This document shows, piece by piece, positions 21,656-33,910 of a stretch of DNA of 64,000 nucleotides; positions within the stretch are counted from its first letter, which is position 1, and every line of letters begins with the position of its first letter. Source of the stretch: Coriaria nepalensis (taxonomy: Eukaryota; Streptophyta; Magnoliopsida; Cucurbitales; Coriariaceae). The stretch is taken from positions 193,501 to 257,500 of the forward strand of contig CP114497.1 of NCBI GenBank assembly GCA_027186245.1. The letters run 5' to 3'. A program made the translations under genes and the position numbers. The notes under the pieces were generated by a model. It made no database searches and had not been told where the DNA came from. It saw nothing but the letters and a program-made list of their open reading frames with translations.

Positions 21656-24080
21656 ATGGCTCGCCTTAAGGAGTTCATTAAAAACAAGAAGCTCTTCTTA
21701 GCTTCACTCTCCGCTCTACTCATCGTTGCAGTCATAATCGGCATCGTCGTCGGAGTCAACTCCCGCGACAAAAATTCCGACAACTCTCCCGGCCATTCCA
21801 TCGTCAAAAACTCATGCAGCTCCACCCTGTACCCAGCTCTATGTTACTCCACAATTTCCTCCAACCTCGACGCAGCCACAAAACCCATCTCCACCAAGAA
21901 AGACCTTATAGAACTCGCCATAAACGCCACGACAAAAGTCGTCCAACAAAACTACTACGGCATCAAGAAGCTCACTACACTCACGAACCTGACCAAGAGA
22001 GAGAAAAGCGCTCTCCACGACTGCCTCGAGACCCTAGATGAAACGCTAGACGAGCTCCATAAAGCCGTCGTGGACCTCCACGACTATCCTAATAGCCCTA
22101 ACAACAAGTCCATAACCCAACACGCAGAAGATCTCAAGACATTGCTAAGCTCTGCCATTACGAACCAAGAGACTTGTTTAGACGGGTTCTCGTATGATGA
22201 AGCTGATAAGAAGCTGCGTAAGAGGTTGATCAAAGGTCAGGTTCATGTTGAGAAGCTGTGTAGTAATGCATTGGCTATGGTTAAGAACATGACTGATACT
22301 GATATGGCTAATTATGAGACTGGTCATAATAAGATGAACAGGAGGCTGCTTAACCAGGAGGGGGAGGGGGAGGAGGAGAAGGGTGTCAAGTGGCCAGAGT
22401 GGTTGTCGGCGGCTGACCGTAGACTTCTGCAGTCAACGTCGGTGACGCCAAATGTAGTGGTGGCAGCGGATGGGAGCGGGAATTACCTTACGGTGGAGGC
22501 TGCAGTAGCGGCAGCGCCTACAGGGAGTAGCAGCCGATATGTGATTAGAATTAAGGCGGGAGTGTATAGAGAGAATGTGGAGGTGCCTAAGAATAAGATT
22601 AACATAATGTTTCTGGGGGATGGAAGAACTACTACTATCATTACAGGAAGCAGGAACGTGGTTGATGGCAGCACAACCTTCGATTCCGCAACTGTTGGTA
22701 CGTTTTCTTACTTACTCTTCATATATGTATACATTCTTTCGCATGTTCCTTTTTTGCTAGTTATTTTTAAATGTCTTAATTTCTTGTTTTAATGCATAAA
22801 TTGTGGATGATGTTAGAACTTTGAAGGGTTTGCACCAGCCATAAAAACTTCTCCCAGCAGCAGCAATGCCTTTTGCCAAGGAAATGAGGAAGTTTAGTAC
22901 ACTTTGTCCTTGTTTTTTTGGGTGCATACTAAAAGTACTGAATAAATGGACAGACACCTACAATTATAACACTGTAAGAAGACTTCCATGAATTCGGATG
23001 AAGTTTGAAGTTTTGGAGTTTGGATCAACCAAGCTGAGAGGAGGACCCCACTTTAAGATGCGATGAGATTTCCGAAACCTAATTTTATCTTCAGTTTTCT
23101 AAACTTGTTATCTTGGAGTGATAAGACGACGAGAAATTTAGAAAATATCTTCTTTGGTCCTGCCTCTGGCCGGTGACGAATGTCACACGACAAAGAGTTA
23201 GATTTACAGCTGGAAGACGTCGCATTGGTCGTTTTCACGTACTCGATGCACTGCACTACTTCTGCACACATTGTCTTCTCTTTTTTTTATTTTTTGGCCA
23301 TATGCATTCATTGTCTTCTACTTTCTGGACTTTTATACTTTACGTTCCTAAGTCTTGTGATTATTAATTCTTTACACCCGTCGTGCAGCTGTGGTGGGAG
23401 AGAGATTTCTAGCTCGAGACATAACGTTCCAGAACACAGCGGGGCCCTCCAAGCACCAAGCAGTAGCACTACGTGTCGGCTCAGACCTCTCCGCCTTCTA
23501 CCGCTGCGACATGTTGGCATACCAAGACACCCTATACGTCCACTCCAACCGACAGTTTTACACGGGCTGCTATATCGCCGGCACAGTCGACTTCATCTTC
23601 GGCAACGCTGCCGCCGTTTTGCAGAACTGCGACATCCACGCGCGGAGACCCAATGCGGGCCAGAAGAACATGGTCACGGCCCAAGGTCGGACTGACCCAA
23701 ACCAAAACACTGGGATTGTCATCCAGAAATGTAGAATCGGTGCCACGTCGGATTTGCTGCCGGTTCAGAGTAGCTTCCCGACATATCTAGGCAGACCGTG
23801 GAAAGAGTACTCCCGAACCGTGGTCATGCAAACGGCGATTAGTGATGTCATTAATCCGGCTGGGTGGTACGAGTGGTCTGGGACGTTTGCGCTCGACACG
23901 TTGTTTTACGGAGAGTATCAGAACACAGGGCCAGGCGCCAACACGTCGCAAAGAGTTACGTGGAAGGGGTTTAAGGTAATTACAAGTGCTTCCGAGGCTG
24001 AGGCTTATACTCCTGGTAGCTTCATTGCTGGTGGGAGCTGGTTGAGTTCTACTGGTTTTCCTTTCTCTCTTGGTCTCTGA
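21656..24080 (+). CDS. PME3: type-I (PMEI-PME) pectin methylesterase, PME3-like
   Basis: Two exons, 21656-22697 and 23389-24080, encode 577 residues. A cytosolic Lys-rich start and an N-terminal membrane segment (about 14-36) lead into a PMEI-type pro-region with SCSSTLYPALC, then the catalytic PME domain. Dibasic RRLL sites (RRLLNQ and RRLLQS) mark subtilase processing. Catalytic motifs are GNYLTV, the Gln in YQDTLY, the Asp in [12 protein letters not shown], a second Asp in GRTDPNQ and the Arg in YLGRPWKEYSR. It closely follows Arabidopsis PME3 (At3g14310) through to the GGSWLSSTGFPFSLGL end. It de-esterifies homogalacturonan in the wall, changing stiffness and calcium cross-linking. It is the first of three PME loci in 9 kb, and an SBT1 subtilase, the class that processes such proteins, is encoded 30 kb away. 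Confidence 0.95.
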
Positions 24081-25829
24081 TTCTAAACCCTCCTCCTTCG
24101 ATTTCTAGATATACTATTTTCTTAATATTTATCAGTCGCATGCATACATGCATGCTTATTTCTATAGTTCTATTTATGTGGATTATCTAATAAACTAAAA
24201 TTGAATTAAGGTCAAATATTATATTTTGACCTTCTTGAGTTCACCATGCACGTAAGCATTTTTTTAAAGAAAAATAAACACTACTCATCACTCATCGGCA
24301 TAACCATCGACAAAGGGAATAGCAAAAGATACATAAATAACAAAAACAAAGGAGGGGACCGTAATACAACTTACGAGACAAACGAGACGAAGGACGGAGA
24401 AGAGAGACGTAAAACCAAAACAACAAAAAAGAAATCTAAACAGTAATAATAATAAAGTATTTAAAAAGAAATTTTTAAGTGGCCAAGATCAATTTATCAC
24501 CAAAAAGCTTCAATTGTGGACCGAGGGATAGAGGTTAAAGTGGCTAAACATGAGATATTAATCACTTTATTAACTTCCCGATAAACATGAGAAATGTTAT
24601 ATCTATTTGTAGCAATGAAGTGTCTAATATTATTTATTCTCGCAAGAGAATGGGAGGAACTTCATAACTACCCATCACCATATGAACTAGACAAAGCTTG
24701 TTCAGTAATTGTGTTCTGATGCTTAGTACTTATACCAACATGGATAAAGCTTAGAAATGGGCCATTACAGCTCTAATAGGGCCTTAGTAAGTGAACGGTG
24801 TAGACTAAAAAGCATAAATGCGCAGGGTCATTAGTAAGTAACAAGTGGGAAAGTCCAAGCTAGATGCCTGTGTGTTACAATGCATGCTATTCACGTAATT
24901 TCTGCATGCCTTTTTTTGGCCGATAAGACTGAAGACCTAAGAAAGGAAATATATCATGAAAATGGAAAAATCTCACTATTCACTGCTAAAAAGTCATACG
25001 TTCGATAGCAAATCAATAAATCAGGGGTCAGTAATTTATTCCGCGGCACTGACATATTTCCTTGTTTTGGAACAAAATCACATGCATGCATGTATTAAAA
25101 GGATAGATTCTGGTGGGTTGAAATGGTTGAAACCCATAAGTGAATTGAGCTGGTGCAATATTATTGAGACAATTTTAGACCGTTGAATTAAAAATTTGTA
25201 TCCAATCTCAGCCTTCTATGCTTGTTATCCAACTTTAGACCGTTGGATTAAAATCCGAGCTGGGAGATTTTAGGGTTTGTGAATGGGTTGCCTCCGATTC
25301 TCCCTCATTTTGCGATATTGATACTAGTGTGTGCTATGTTGGTTTCTGCATATCTAGTTCATTCATAATATTTAAATGGTTTGATCATTTGATATATGTT
25401 TTGCATGATATGTATAATCAGAGAGGTATAAATCTTCTTGTTATGTGTTTATTTGATTTGTGGTGAAACTTTTAAGATTATTGTATCTAGGTTTGTGTAT
25501 TATATGTGAGAGTGTGAATCTGTGACTGAGAATTATAATTGGATTAGAAATAATGTATAGAGATTCAATAGTTTATTAAAGCTTAAAATAAATGTAGCCT
25601 ACTTGATCTGATTGAGATCTCGAAGGTGAACCACTATAAATCTATATTAATTTTGTTTTCTTCTTTCAATCTAAGTAATAAGGATTTAATTGATCTTTTG
25701 TTAGGGTTTATAGGTATCGTATAATGTTTTTCATGGTATATGAATTTTGTGATTCTGTATCATATTTATTAGTCAAATTATAAAAAGGTCTGTGAAATAA
25801 TCGTATACTAATAATATTCTGAATGGATG
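24081..25829. other. intergenic between the PME3-like gene and the PME pseudogene
   Basis: AT-rich with no coding exon recognised. Two direct copies of TTTAGACCGTTG(A/G)ATTAAAA occur near 25175 and 25232, suggesting a small decayed repeat or transposon. The 5' half (membrane segment and PMEI region) expected for the downstream PME copy is missing here. Confidence 0.5.
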
Positions 25830-26872
25830 AGCAAATTGCATAATATTCTGCGGCTATTAGAGAACAATGTGAAGCCAGATGTCGTGGTGGCCAAGGACGG
25901 AAGCGGGAACTTTCAGACAACTCGAGAGGTGGTGAGGGCAATGTCGGAGAAAAGGAAGGAGAGATTTGTGATATATATGAAGGAAGGTGTTTATGTGGAG
26001 AATGTGGTGATCGATAAGAATAAGTGGAATGTGATGATCAATGGTGATGGGAAGAGTGGGAGCATTGTTTCTAGCAGTTTTAACCATGTCGACGGCACTA
26101 AAACCTTCGCCACGGCTACTGTTGGTCATTTCCTTTTATCTCAATTGATGGTTTGTTAAAATATTAATAAATATATTCCACTTGAGCAGCCATGAGCTAT
26201 GCATGCATAATTCATTCATTTCTGCAATTGAAATTTACGTGATTACTCCATTCATGCAGCTGTGTTAGCGCGGGGCTTTATTGCAAAAGACATGGGCTTT
26301 ATTAACACAGCCGGCCCACGCAAGCATCAAGCAGTGGCATTCAGGTCCGGTTCCGACAGATCGGTAATTTACCGATGCTCATTCGAAGGCTACCAAGACA
26401 CCCTCTATGCTCATGCAAACCGATAGTTCTATAGAGATTGCGACATTATCGGAACCATCGACTTCATTTTCGGATACGATAAAGTCGTGTTCCAGAACTG
26501 TAGAATCATGCCGAGACAACCCTTCCCTAACCAATTCAACGCCATCACAGCTCAAGCCAGTACCAAACGGAATCATAATGGAGCCACTTCAATCCACTTA
26601 TTTTGGGAAGGCTTTTGAAGTATCGTGCTACTACAGTCATCATACAGTCGGAGATCCATTGGGCTGGCATGAATGGGACTAATGTCGTGCCACCTAACAC
26701 AATATTTTACGGGGAGTATCAGAATACTGGACCTGGATCGAGCGTGGATGGTAGGGTGAAATGGGCTGGGTATAAGCCATCTTTAACTTTTAACCAGGCC
26801 CAGAAGTTGAAACTCTTGTCGTCGATCGGAAATGGTTACCTGATACTGTTGTCCCGTTTATTGCTTCCTTAA
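25827..26872 (+). pseudogene. 5'-truncated pectin methylesterase pseudogene
   Basis: It resembles the catalytic half of the intact PME at 28644-30449 but lacks the whole PMEI pro-region. The first exon remnant (about 25827-26126) contains [20 protein letters not shown] and a following catalytic-domain start. The second exon begins at the AG before 26260 with [15 protein letters not shown]. Lesions are a TAG replacing the Gln of the NRQFY motif (26424-26426), a deletion of about 40 bases near 26600 that removes the segment just before the YLGRPW region and breaks the frame, and a smaller deletion before PLGWHEW. The 3' flank (about 26935-27045) also resembles the 3' flank of the intact gene, so the two arose by tandem duplication. 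Confidence 0.9.
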
Positions 26873-27217
26873 TATAGAATCCGGTTTTATTAATTATCTT
26901 CTTCAATTCTCTTTTTAAAATATTTATCGTGGAGAAGGAGTGCTGTTCCTTCAGATTCAATTATTATCCATGTTTATATCGTAGATGGAATTATCTATTG
27001 AAAAGTGGTTGCATTTTACATGATGAACTTCAGTTCTCCTGTCCTCTTCATGATGTTTTTTCCAATCATTGATATACTATACATATATTATATGATACTA
27101 AGTTAATTGTAGGCGTGGACAAAGGAGGCCAAGGCAGTCATAGAGCCTTTCTGTACACGAAACTCCCTTTTTCACTGACATCTTTTCAATAATCTCAGAC
27201 CATCTTTCGTAAAGAAG

Positions 27218-27420
27218 ATGCGGAGATTCGTAAGCAGCAGCAGAGCCAGAAGCTTTCCTCTCTCTCTTTCTTTATTATAGTTGCAAAAGCATCAGTATCA
27301 ACAGCAGTATCACGATTCTTGTCCTCCAATCCTGGTCTTGATCCCTTTCCTTCTTCTTCCACCATGTCTTCCTCATCTAATTCATCCCCTCCTGTCACTC
27401 TCCAAACGATCAATCCCAAG
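27218..27420 (+). pseudogene. 5' exon fragment of an alanine aminotransferase gene
   Basis: It begins with MRRFVSSSRARSF, the mitochondrial-presequence start seen in plant alanine aminotransferases. After a frame break near 27280 it continues as VAKASVSTAVSRFLSS and SSSPPVTLQTINPK; a (T/S)INPK motif begins the conserved part of ALAAT. A T homopolymer follows and the expected next exon (VLKCEYAVRGEIV-like) is absent. The minus-strand open frame over it is a shadow. Neighbouring APUM23 and ALAAT2 remnants match adjacent Arabidopsis genes At1g72320 and At1g72330 (recalled), which supports the identification. Confidence 0.7.
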
Positions 27421-28536
27421 TTTTTTTTTTTGTGTGTGGCTTTTCCCACCTTTTTGGCGGGGTAGGGGTTTATCTGATTGAATGCTGGCTTGAGTTCTAC
27501 GTGCTTTTTATAGATGCTGGAGAAATATCATTACTTAGATTCAATGTTTATAATGGGTTTTATTTATGAGAAATTTTTGAATCAAAGGGGACAGTAACTT
27601 GTATCATTCATCTTAAGTTTGATATAAAAAAAAAAAAAAAAGAAGGCGTTTTATTTGTATCTTCAGTCCTGCAAATTCATCCAATGACTTAATTAGAGAC
27701 TCTTTTCCAGATCCTGAAATGTGAATATACTGTTCATGCTCATTATTTCTGATTCCTCTGTGAAGAGGAACAGCGCTTTAGATATTATTAAAACTATAAA
27801 AAACATCTTGAGGTTGTTTGGGATTTCTTAGCTGCTACCTGCTTAAACTTCTGACTTCTCGTTTTCATTATCTTCCCCGTAAAGAAATTACAAGAAGAGT
27901 TGCAGGCTACCTACAGGCGAAACGAAATCAAAGTATTTCATGCTGAAATTTACATCCTTCTCTAACGATCTATGATATATCTTATGCTAAATGTACTTTT
28001 GTTAATCAAAGACAACATGTTCTAATCAAGGACTACATTGTGTAGCACAAAAGGTGTAAATATCCTAAAATTACTGTCATTCAAATCAACCATACCATTA
28101 CCGACTCATAATCCCACAAGTTTTGGAAATTCCTTATTCATCAATAAATCTCTCTCTCTCTCTCTCTATTATTTGATTGATTGTATTTTCCTTTAATATT
28201 ATATTATATTTCCCTTTAAGAACCTGCTGTTTGTATTATTTACTATCAAATGCATGATGAATGCATGTATTAAAGGATATGAATCCTTCATAATCATAAT
28301 AATTGATGTATAATACTATCAATATACGTAAGAGAAGGAGAGAAATTAACAATTGATCTTATACTAACCGCAATTATCTCTCCAATTTGTCCTCATTCCA
28401 TCACATTAATTAGCTGCCCAATTGGTATTTAAACCCTAGTATTTCCAAATATGAAATTATGCAATAAATTTTGATATCAATCGGATACATTTGACGTGGT
28501 TCTGTATCACCTTACTCCGAAAACTTTCCTAGCTCT
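27421..28536. other. intergenic between the ALAAT fragment and the intact PME
   Basis: AT-rich with a short CT run near 28150. No central ALAAT exons (including the PLP-binding lysine region) could be found. The right end is the promoter of the PME gene. Confidence 0.5.
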
Positions 28537-28546
28537 CTATATATTA
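28537..28546 (+). promoter_or_regulatory. putative TATA box of the second PME gene
   Basis: TCTATATATT about 100 bases upstream of the ATG at 28644. Confidence 0.5.
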
Positions 28547-28643
28547 TGTGTGTATGAAGCTTTAGGCATCATATTATATTAATTTCTATACAAAAAATAT
28601 ATATAGAAAAAGAAAAAACATAGAAGCGTCTCTGAAACCGAAC

Positions 28644-30449
28644 ATGGATTTGATGAATTTCATCAAGAAGTCTTTTCAACGTAAGTGGATCAAAATTGCT
28701 GTCCCCGCCGTCATCCTTGTAGCGATTGTTGTCCTTGCTACCGTTGTAGGTGTAACACAGAGCAAAAACAACTCCTCCTCTCATAAGAATGAGTTGACTC
28801 CGGCCGCGTTTGTCAAGAGTGTATGTACCCTCACTCAATATCCATCCACATGCATCTCCTCCTTGGATAATTCCATCACCACCAACCCTATGGTTCTCTT
28901 CAACATCTCTCTCCACGTTGCCCATCAAGAACTCTCCGGTCTCTCAAACTACGTCACAGACCTCACTGTTAATTACGATAGTGACACTGCCGAAAGGCGT
29001 GGTCTGAAGGTCTGCCAGATTGTTCTCGACGACGCAGTGGACAAGGTCAACGACACGATATCGTTGATGGTACGACATAATAATGCCGGCTACTTGTCGT
29101 CTTCTGAGATCGACGACTTGAGGACATGGCTAAGCACCACACTTAGCGACCAAGATACCTGCTTGGACGCGCTTCTAGAATCCAATTCCACGCTACTAGG
29201 GGACCTACAAACTGCTATGAAAAAACCCACAGAGCTTGCTAGCAACAGCCTAGCCATTGTCACTATAGTTCTTAGTCTACTCACTAGTGACAGCTACAAG
29301 TCGAACAGCGGGAGGAGGTTACTAGGGCGGTTCGAAACGATGTCATTACAACGTGACACGGAGCAGCCTCATTGGATGAGGAGGATGGGTAATATTCGGA
29401 GACTATTAGAGGATAACAACGTAAAACCGGATGTGGTGGTGGCCAAGGACGGAAGCGGGAACTTCACGACGATTGGAGAGGCAGTGAAGACAGTTCCGGA
29501 GAAGAGTAACGAGAGATTTGTGATATATGTGAAGGAAGGTGTTTATAAGGAGAATGTGGTGATGGATAAGAAAAGGTGGAATGTAATGATTTATGGTGAT
29601 GGGAAGGATAGGACCATTGTTTCCGACGGATTGAACAATGTCGACGGCACTAGAACCTACGACTCGGCTACTTTTGGTAATTTTCTTTTATCTCAATTAA
29701 TTAATGGCTTTATTAAATATATTCATTTATGCATCTATAATTTACGTGATTACTCCATGCATGCAGCTGTGGCAGGGCAAGGTTTTATTGCAAAAGACAT
29801 GGGCTTTATTAATACAGCCGGCCCAAAGAAGGGTCAAGCAGTGGCATTCAGGTCTGATTCCGACAGATCGGTATTTTACAGATGCTCATTCGAAGGCTAC
29901 CAAGACACCCTCTATGCTCATGCAAACCGACAGTTCTATAGAGATTGCGACATCATCGGAACTGTCGACTTCATTTTCGGTTATGCTGCCGTCGTGTTCC
30001 AGAATTGTAGAATCATGCCCAGACAACCCCTCAGTGGGCAATCCATCACCATCACAGCTCAAGGCAATACCGATCGGAATCATAGCGGAGCCACTTCAAT
30101 CCAGAAATGTACAATTTTGCCTTTCGACAATGTCAGTGCGCCTACTTATTTGGGCAGGCCTTGGAAGTATCATGCTACTGTAGTCATCATGCAGACGGAG
30201 ATTAGGTCGTTCGTGGACCCATTGGGCTGGTTGGAATGGGATCAAAATGTCGTGCCACCTAGAACAACATATTTCGGGGAGTATCAGAATACTGGGGCTG
30301 GATCGAACGTTAATGGCAGGGTGAAATGGCCTACGTATAAGCCCGCTTTAACTGATATGGAGGCCGAGAAATTTACTGTTGAATCTCTGATCCTCGGCCC
30401 GGAATGGTTGCCTGATACATATGTCCCGTTTACTGCTTCCTTAAAATAG
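28644..30449 (+). CDS. type-I (PMEI-PME) pectin methylesterase with a stop-free 90-base intron
   Basis: Exons 28644-29676 and 29767-30449 encode 571 residues. The N-terminus has a basic start and one membrane helix (about 17-37), then a PMEI pro-region ([22 protein letters not shown]). Dibasic processing sites RRLLG and RRLLE precede the catalytic domain. Motifs are the Gln in YQDTLY, the Asp in [12 protein letters not shown], and the Arg in [10 protein letters not shown], so all three catalytic groups are present. The intron position, after the SATF codons with phase 1, matches the PME3-like gene. The 90-base intron has no in-frame stop, so retention would insert 30 residues, not truncate the protein. 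It is a tandem relative of the pseudogene at 25827-26872 and only distantly related to the 21656 gene. It acts on wall homogalacturonan; specific expression cannot be inferred. Confidence 0.93.
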   Translation: MDLMNFIKKSFQRKWIKIAVPAVILVAIVVLATVVGVTQSKNNSSSHKNELTPAAFVKSVCTLTQYPSTCISSLDNSITTNPMVLFNISLHVAHQELSGLSNYVTDLTVNYDSDTAERRGLKVCQIVLDDAVDKVNDTISLMVRHNNAGYLSSSEIDDLRTWLSTTLSDQDTCLDALLESNSTLLGDLQTAMKKPTELASNSLAIVTIVLSLLTSDSYKSNSGRRLLGRFETMSLQRDTEQPHWMRRMGNIRRLLEDNNVKPDVVVAKDGSGNFTTIGEAVKTVPEKSNERFVIYVKEGVYKENVVMDKKRWNVMIYGDGKDRTIVSDGLNNVDGTRTYDSATFGNFLLSQLINGFIKYIHLCIYNLRDYSMHAAVAGQGFIAKDMGFINTAGPKKGQAVAFRSDSDRSVFYRCSFEGYQDTLYAHANRQFYRDCDIIGTVDFIFGYAAVVFQNCRIMPRQPLSGQSITITAQGNTDRNHSGATSIQKCTILPFDNVSAPTYLGRPWKYHATVVIMQTEIRSFVDPLGWLEWDQNVVPPRTTYFGEYQNTGAGSNVNGRVKWPTYKPALTDMEAEKFTVESLILGPEWLPDTYVPFTASLK

Positions 30450-30733
30450 AATCCCATTTTATTTATTAATTATGTATTTCAATATTCTTTTTCTTTTCTT
30501 ATTGTGGAGGAGTTATGTTCCTTCACATTCAGTTATGATCTAAAATTGTAGGACGTAGATGGAATTATTTATGGGTGAATTAAGAAGTAGTTGCATTTTA
30601 CATGATGAATCTCTAACCCTCTTCTACTATCTATGAGAATTTCTTAAATAGACCCTCTTCTTCTTGCATGCTCCAATCCTTTCCAAAAGATTATAAAATA
30701 ATCGGTATATCAAGAAAATGTAAATGTAACAAG

Positions 30734-31158
30734 GCATTGGAAACTGCACTCAATGAATTAGAAGGTGTAACATGTAACAAGGCAGTCTGTTTCCCCGTAT
30801 TAACCTTCCCCAAAGAGCAATCAAATAGGCAGAAGCCAAAAAAATAGCCCCCCCATGACTTCTACTGTCGTCAACTCCTCAATGCCACCGGAATTGTTAT
30901 CGTACCCAACTCCGGATTTGGTCAGGTAAGAACACGTTACTCTCATTCTAGGTTTTTTATATGTCTCAAACTCAAAGTTGTTATCGCCTTGAATCTTTTC
31001 TTCCATCATTCCAAACACTAAAAACGGTTATCCCATTTTGCGAACATGGCACTTTAGGTGTACAATTCTACCTCAAGAGGACAAGGATTCTGGCTGTCAT
31101 CTCTCGTCTCACGAGACGGGATTTCCATAAAGAATTCATGGGCAAGTTCCGTGACTGA
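30734..31158 (+). pseudogene. 3' fragment of an alanine aminotransferase gene
   Basis: In pieces it reads ALNELEGVTCNKA, a degraded FPK segment, then DFYCRQLLNATGIVIVPNSG followed by FGQ and a donor GTAAG. Next come TILPQED and, after a +1 shift, AVISRL...HKEFMGKFRD with a stop at 31156-31158. These correspond in order to the C-terminal part of plant alanine aminotransferase (LLNATGI.VVPGSGFGQ, CTILPQEDKIPA, FM.EFRD). Lesions include a missing stretch after CNKA, an in-frame stop in an A-rich stretch near 30838-30845 and the shift near 31083. It lies on the same strand as the 5' fragment at 27218, with the intact PME gene between them. Confidence 0.8.
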
Positions 31159-32446
31159 TCCGAGTACTGCTCTCTGCTCAATTAATATGATGTTTGAGAT
31201 GTCATGGCATGCTGTGTTTCACCATAAGATTAAGATGTCATGTTTTGATCTTTCATATTTTCTGTTAAAGACTGTCTTTGTGAATTTGGAATTGAAAACT
31301 CGAAAGCAGACCTTCATGCCTATACCAATAAGTAAGCTCACTTCGATCTTGAATATTCTGCTTAGGCGTATGAAACCCCTCGTGAGATTCATTCAGATTA
31401 GTATGCAATGATCGGAACTCTATCATCACACAAATCCGACTGACTGAATATGTTCCTTTCCGTGGAACACTGTTGTATTTTCCGATGGATATTTTTACTC
31501 ATTACCAATTGATTTCAAGTTTTGAAATCCAAATTTGTAGCTGATCCATCTTAGTTACTTGACTATGGGCCCTATTATTTTCGGCCCATCAAAAAAACAA
31601 ATTTCATTAAACGACGTAGCTGCTCATAAACAATACGATTTTTTTCTTCTTTCTTTGGAAATAAACTAACAAGAAGTAAAACAGCAACTGCGTCACGTAT
31701 CTACATACCAATCATATGCAAAAATAAATATAAATAAATAAATAAAAATTAAAAAAAAAAAACGTTACGTCTTGATTGGTATGTGCAATCGGATTGGGCT
31801 ATTTTAAGAAAATTTTCAGCTACCTTATCTTGCACTCAAGTTAGCTCCAATAATTAAGATTCAAGTTACTAATTTAAACAATTTGTTTAATCCTAAAAAA
31901 CTACCTATTCTATTCTTTCTCAATTGACCATTAGATACGAAGGTTTTGAATTTTGATGTACGATTCATATATTTAATTAATTAATTAAGATAATATTAAC
32001 TAATGTTGTTTTGACTTTTTTGAGTTTTACGTTTAAAATGTGACATAACATCATATAATATGAAATTAGTTATCTTTATTATCTATCTTATTACATGAAA
32101 CAAGCATATCTTATTATCTAATCGATTTTATGAAACATATGGTTTAAGGTTAATAAATGTAAATATAATGTTAAATGTAATAAGAAAACAAATATGCTTT
32201 GAGTTAATTGAGGTGGCAGCAACAGGCAGGAGATAAGCTAAATGGGTCCCACATACACAGATTAGCACATATAATGTGCTTCGTGACATGATAATAAGCC
32301 AACTATAACGAATACAATAATTGAACCTTTTTTTTTTTTTATATGCAAAAATGCTTTTTACCATAAATAAGTAAGCAAGCATTCCCATTGTTCTATCACC
32401 AACAACAAAAACTCTCTTCCTACTTTTTAGTGAAAGAAGAGTAATA
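31159..32446. other. intergenic between the ALAAT fragment and the unknown acidic gene
   Basis: AT-rich; no coding exon supported. Short frames (31058-31411) are shadows of, or run-on from, the ALAAT remnant. Confidence 0.5.
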
Positions 32447-33039
32447 ATGGCAGCAACATGTTGTTGTCAGCCTTATCATATAATTCTTCACAAATCTGCT
32501 GTTCTGATGAAACCAGTGACCAAAGTATGGTATCTTCAAGCAAGACAATTCCCAGTGATGAAGAAAACACTTTCACTTCAGATCAGATCTTCTTCCATCA
32601 AGAACAAGGTCCTCCTCTCCCCCCATCTTGTCTCATGTCTGATCTGTCTGATTAGAACAACACATGTCATCATGTCTGATCAATTACTTTATGTTTGAAC
32701 AAACAGGTTTTTGAGGATCAATCGGAAGGTGTAATCTGCCATGTGGACGAAAACGGGGAGTTAATCTGTGAAGGATATGATGAAGGACCCAGATACCACC
32801 ATGAATTCCCAAACTTATCAAGGTACATATTGAAACTCATACATGACAAACAAACTATAAATAATCAAATATGCAATCTAATTATTGTTCAACAAAATTG
32901 GTCCAACTGTAGAGAATCAGAGATCATGGATCTTCTTCTTCAACAAAACTGCCTTCAAATTCTAAAAAGTGGAGGTGGACTCAACCAAACTTACAAAATT
33001 GGCGATCTTACTGTCAATGGCTTCAACACATTCTGCTAA
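32447..33039 (+). CDS. small acidic protein of unknown function
   Basis: Not recognised with confidence. Three exons fit with consistent phase: 32447-32608, 32707-32822 and 32913-33039, giving 134 residues. The best-supported part is the second exon, VFEDQSEGVICHVDENGELI then CEGYDEGPRYHHEFPNLSR, an acidic conserved-looking block. The last exon has ESEIMDLLLQQNCLQILKSG and ends NGFNTFC. There is no membrane helix or signal peptide. The first exon is uncertain: a different frame (start 32458) looks equally gene-like, with a Ser/Asp/Glu-rich composition (CCSDETSDQSMVSSSK), but no splice joins it to exon 2 in frame, so a small frame error is possible. It lies between PME and FAB1 genes, where Arabidopsis has an uncharacterised gene (At3g14280, recalled). 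Confidence 0.6.
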
Positions 33040-33910
33040 ACTCATCACACCAAAAATGTCTACTGTAACATTTCTTCACAACCATGTAAATGTACAAGAA
33101 CATGTGGAGATAGATGATAACATTCTCCAATGGAGATTATAAATATAGTGAAAACCAGATTTCTGTACCCTCAACTTCTGCTTCTCTGCTCCTGTTTTTT
33201 CTTCTACTTTCAATCAGATCCCAGATCCCAGATCCTTGCAATTATTTTTTTTTCAAAAAAAGGCAGAGTTGGGGGAAGCAATCGAATTCGATAGTCCATT
33301 TCCAACTTCAAGTTGGAAGAAAAATGGGATTTGATGGAATAATTTACACTATCTATTTTTATCTCTAAGCCAATACTATATATCACTTCACTTATGGAGG
33401 ATATGAATGCAAGTTCCTGTTTTCTTTCTCATGCTGACTGCTTGATTTTAGAGGCTAAGGTCAATCCATTAATGAGCTAGTGTTACTAGTCTACTCTTAC
33501 CATGAGAGAGAAAGAGAGAGAAAACATGACATTTCACATAAGCAGATGTATAAGCTGCATTGTTAAACACACAACTAAAAGTTGCCTGCTTTTTTTTTTC
33601 TTTTTTTTAAATACAAAATTCTGAATAAGGGATAATACAATATTCATACTCCTTACTATTGGCTTTCTTTCTTCACCAGCCTTTTTCTGCACCTTCTAAT
33701 AACGAATGCGGAAGGATGTGTCCCCTCCCAAAATTACAAAAGAGAGGAAAAAAGGGAAAAGAGACCCCAAAAGAATAGAAGATTGAAGGAAGAACATATA
33801 CCAAGTGAACGAAACAACGACAAAGGCATCAACTTACTTTGTACCCACATAATAACAGCATAACATGGTTTTTTCAAAATGTACAAGAAACCAGACTCTG
33901 CAGTTTCTAA
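33040..33910. other. convergent 3' region of the unknown gene and FAB1
   Basis: T-rich runs and 3' UTR-like sequence for both flanking genes; no other gene seen. Confidence 0.5.

Noticed and set aside
27195..27449. 84-codon minus-strand ORF
   Set aside because: Shadow of the alanine aminotransferase 5' exon fragment on the plus strand, which has the recognisable MRRF and TINPK motifs.
28644..30449. Single 601-residue ORF for the second PME
   Set aside because: It includes a 90-base intron with clear GT and AG borders that interrupts the conserved SATF-AVAGQGF junction.
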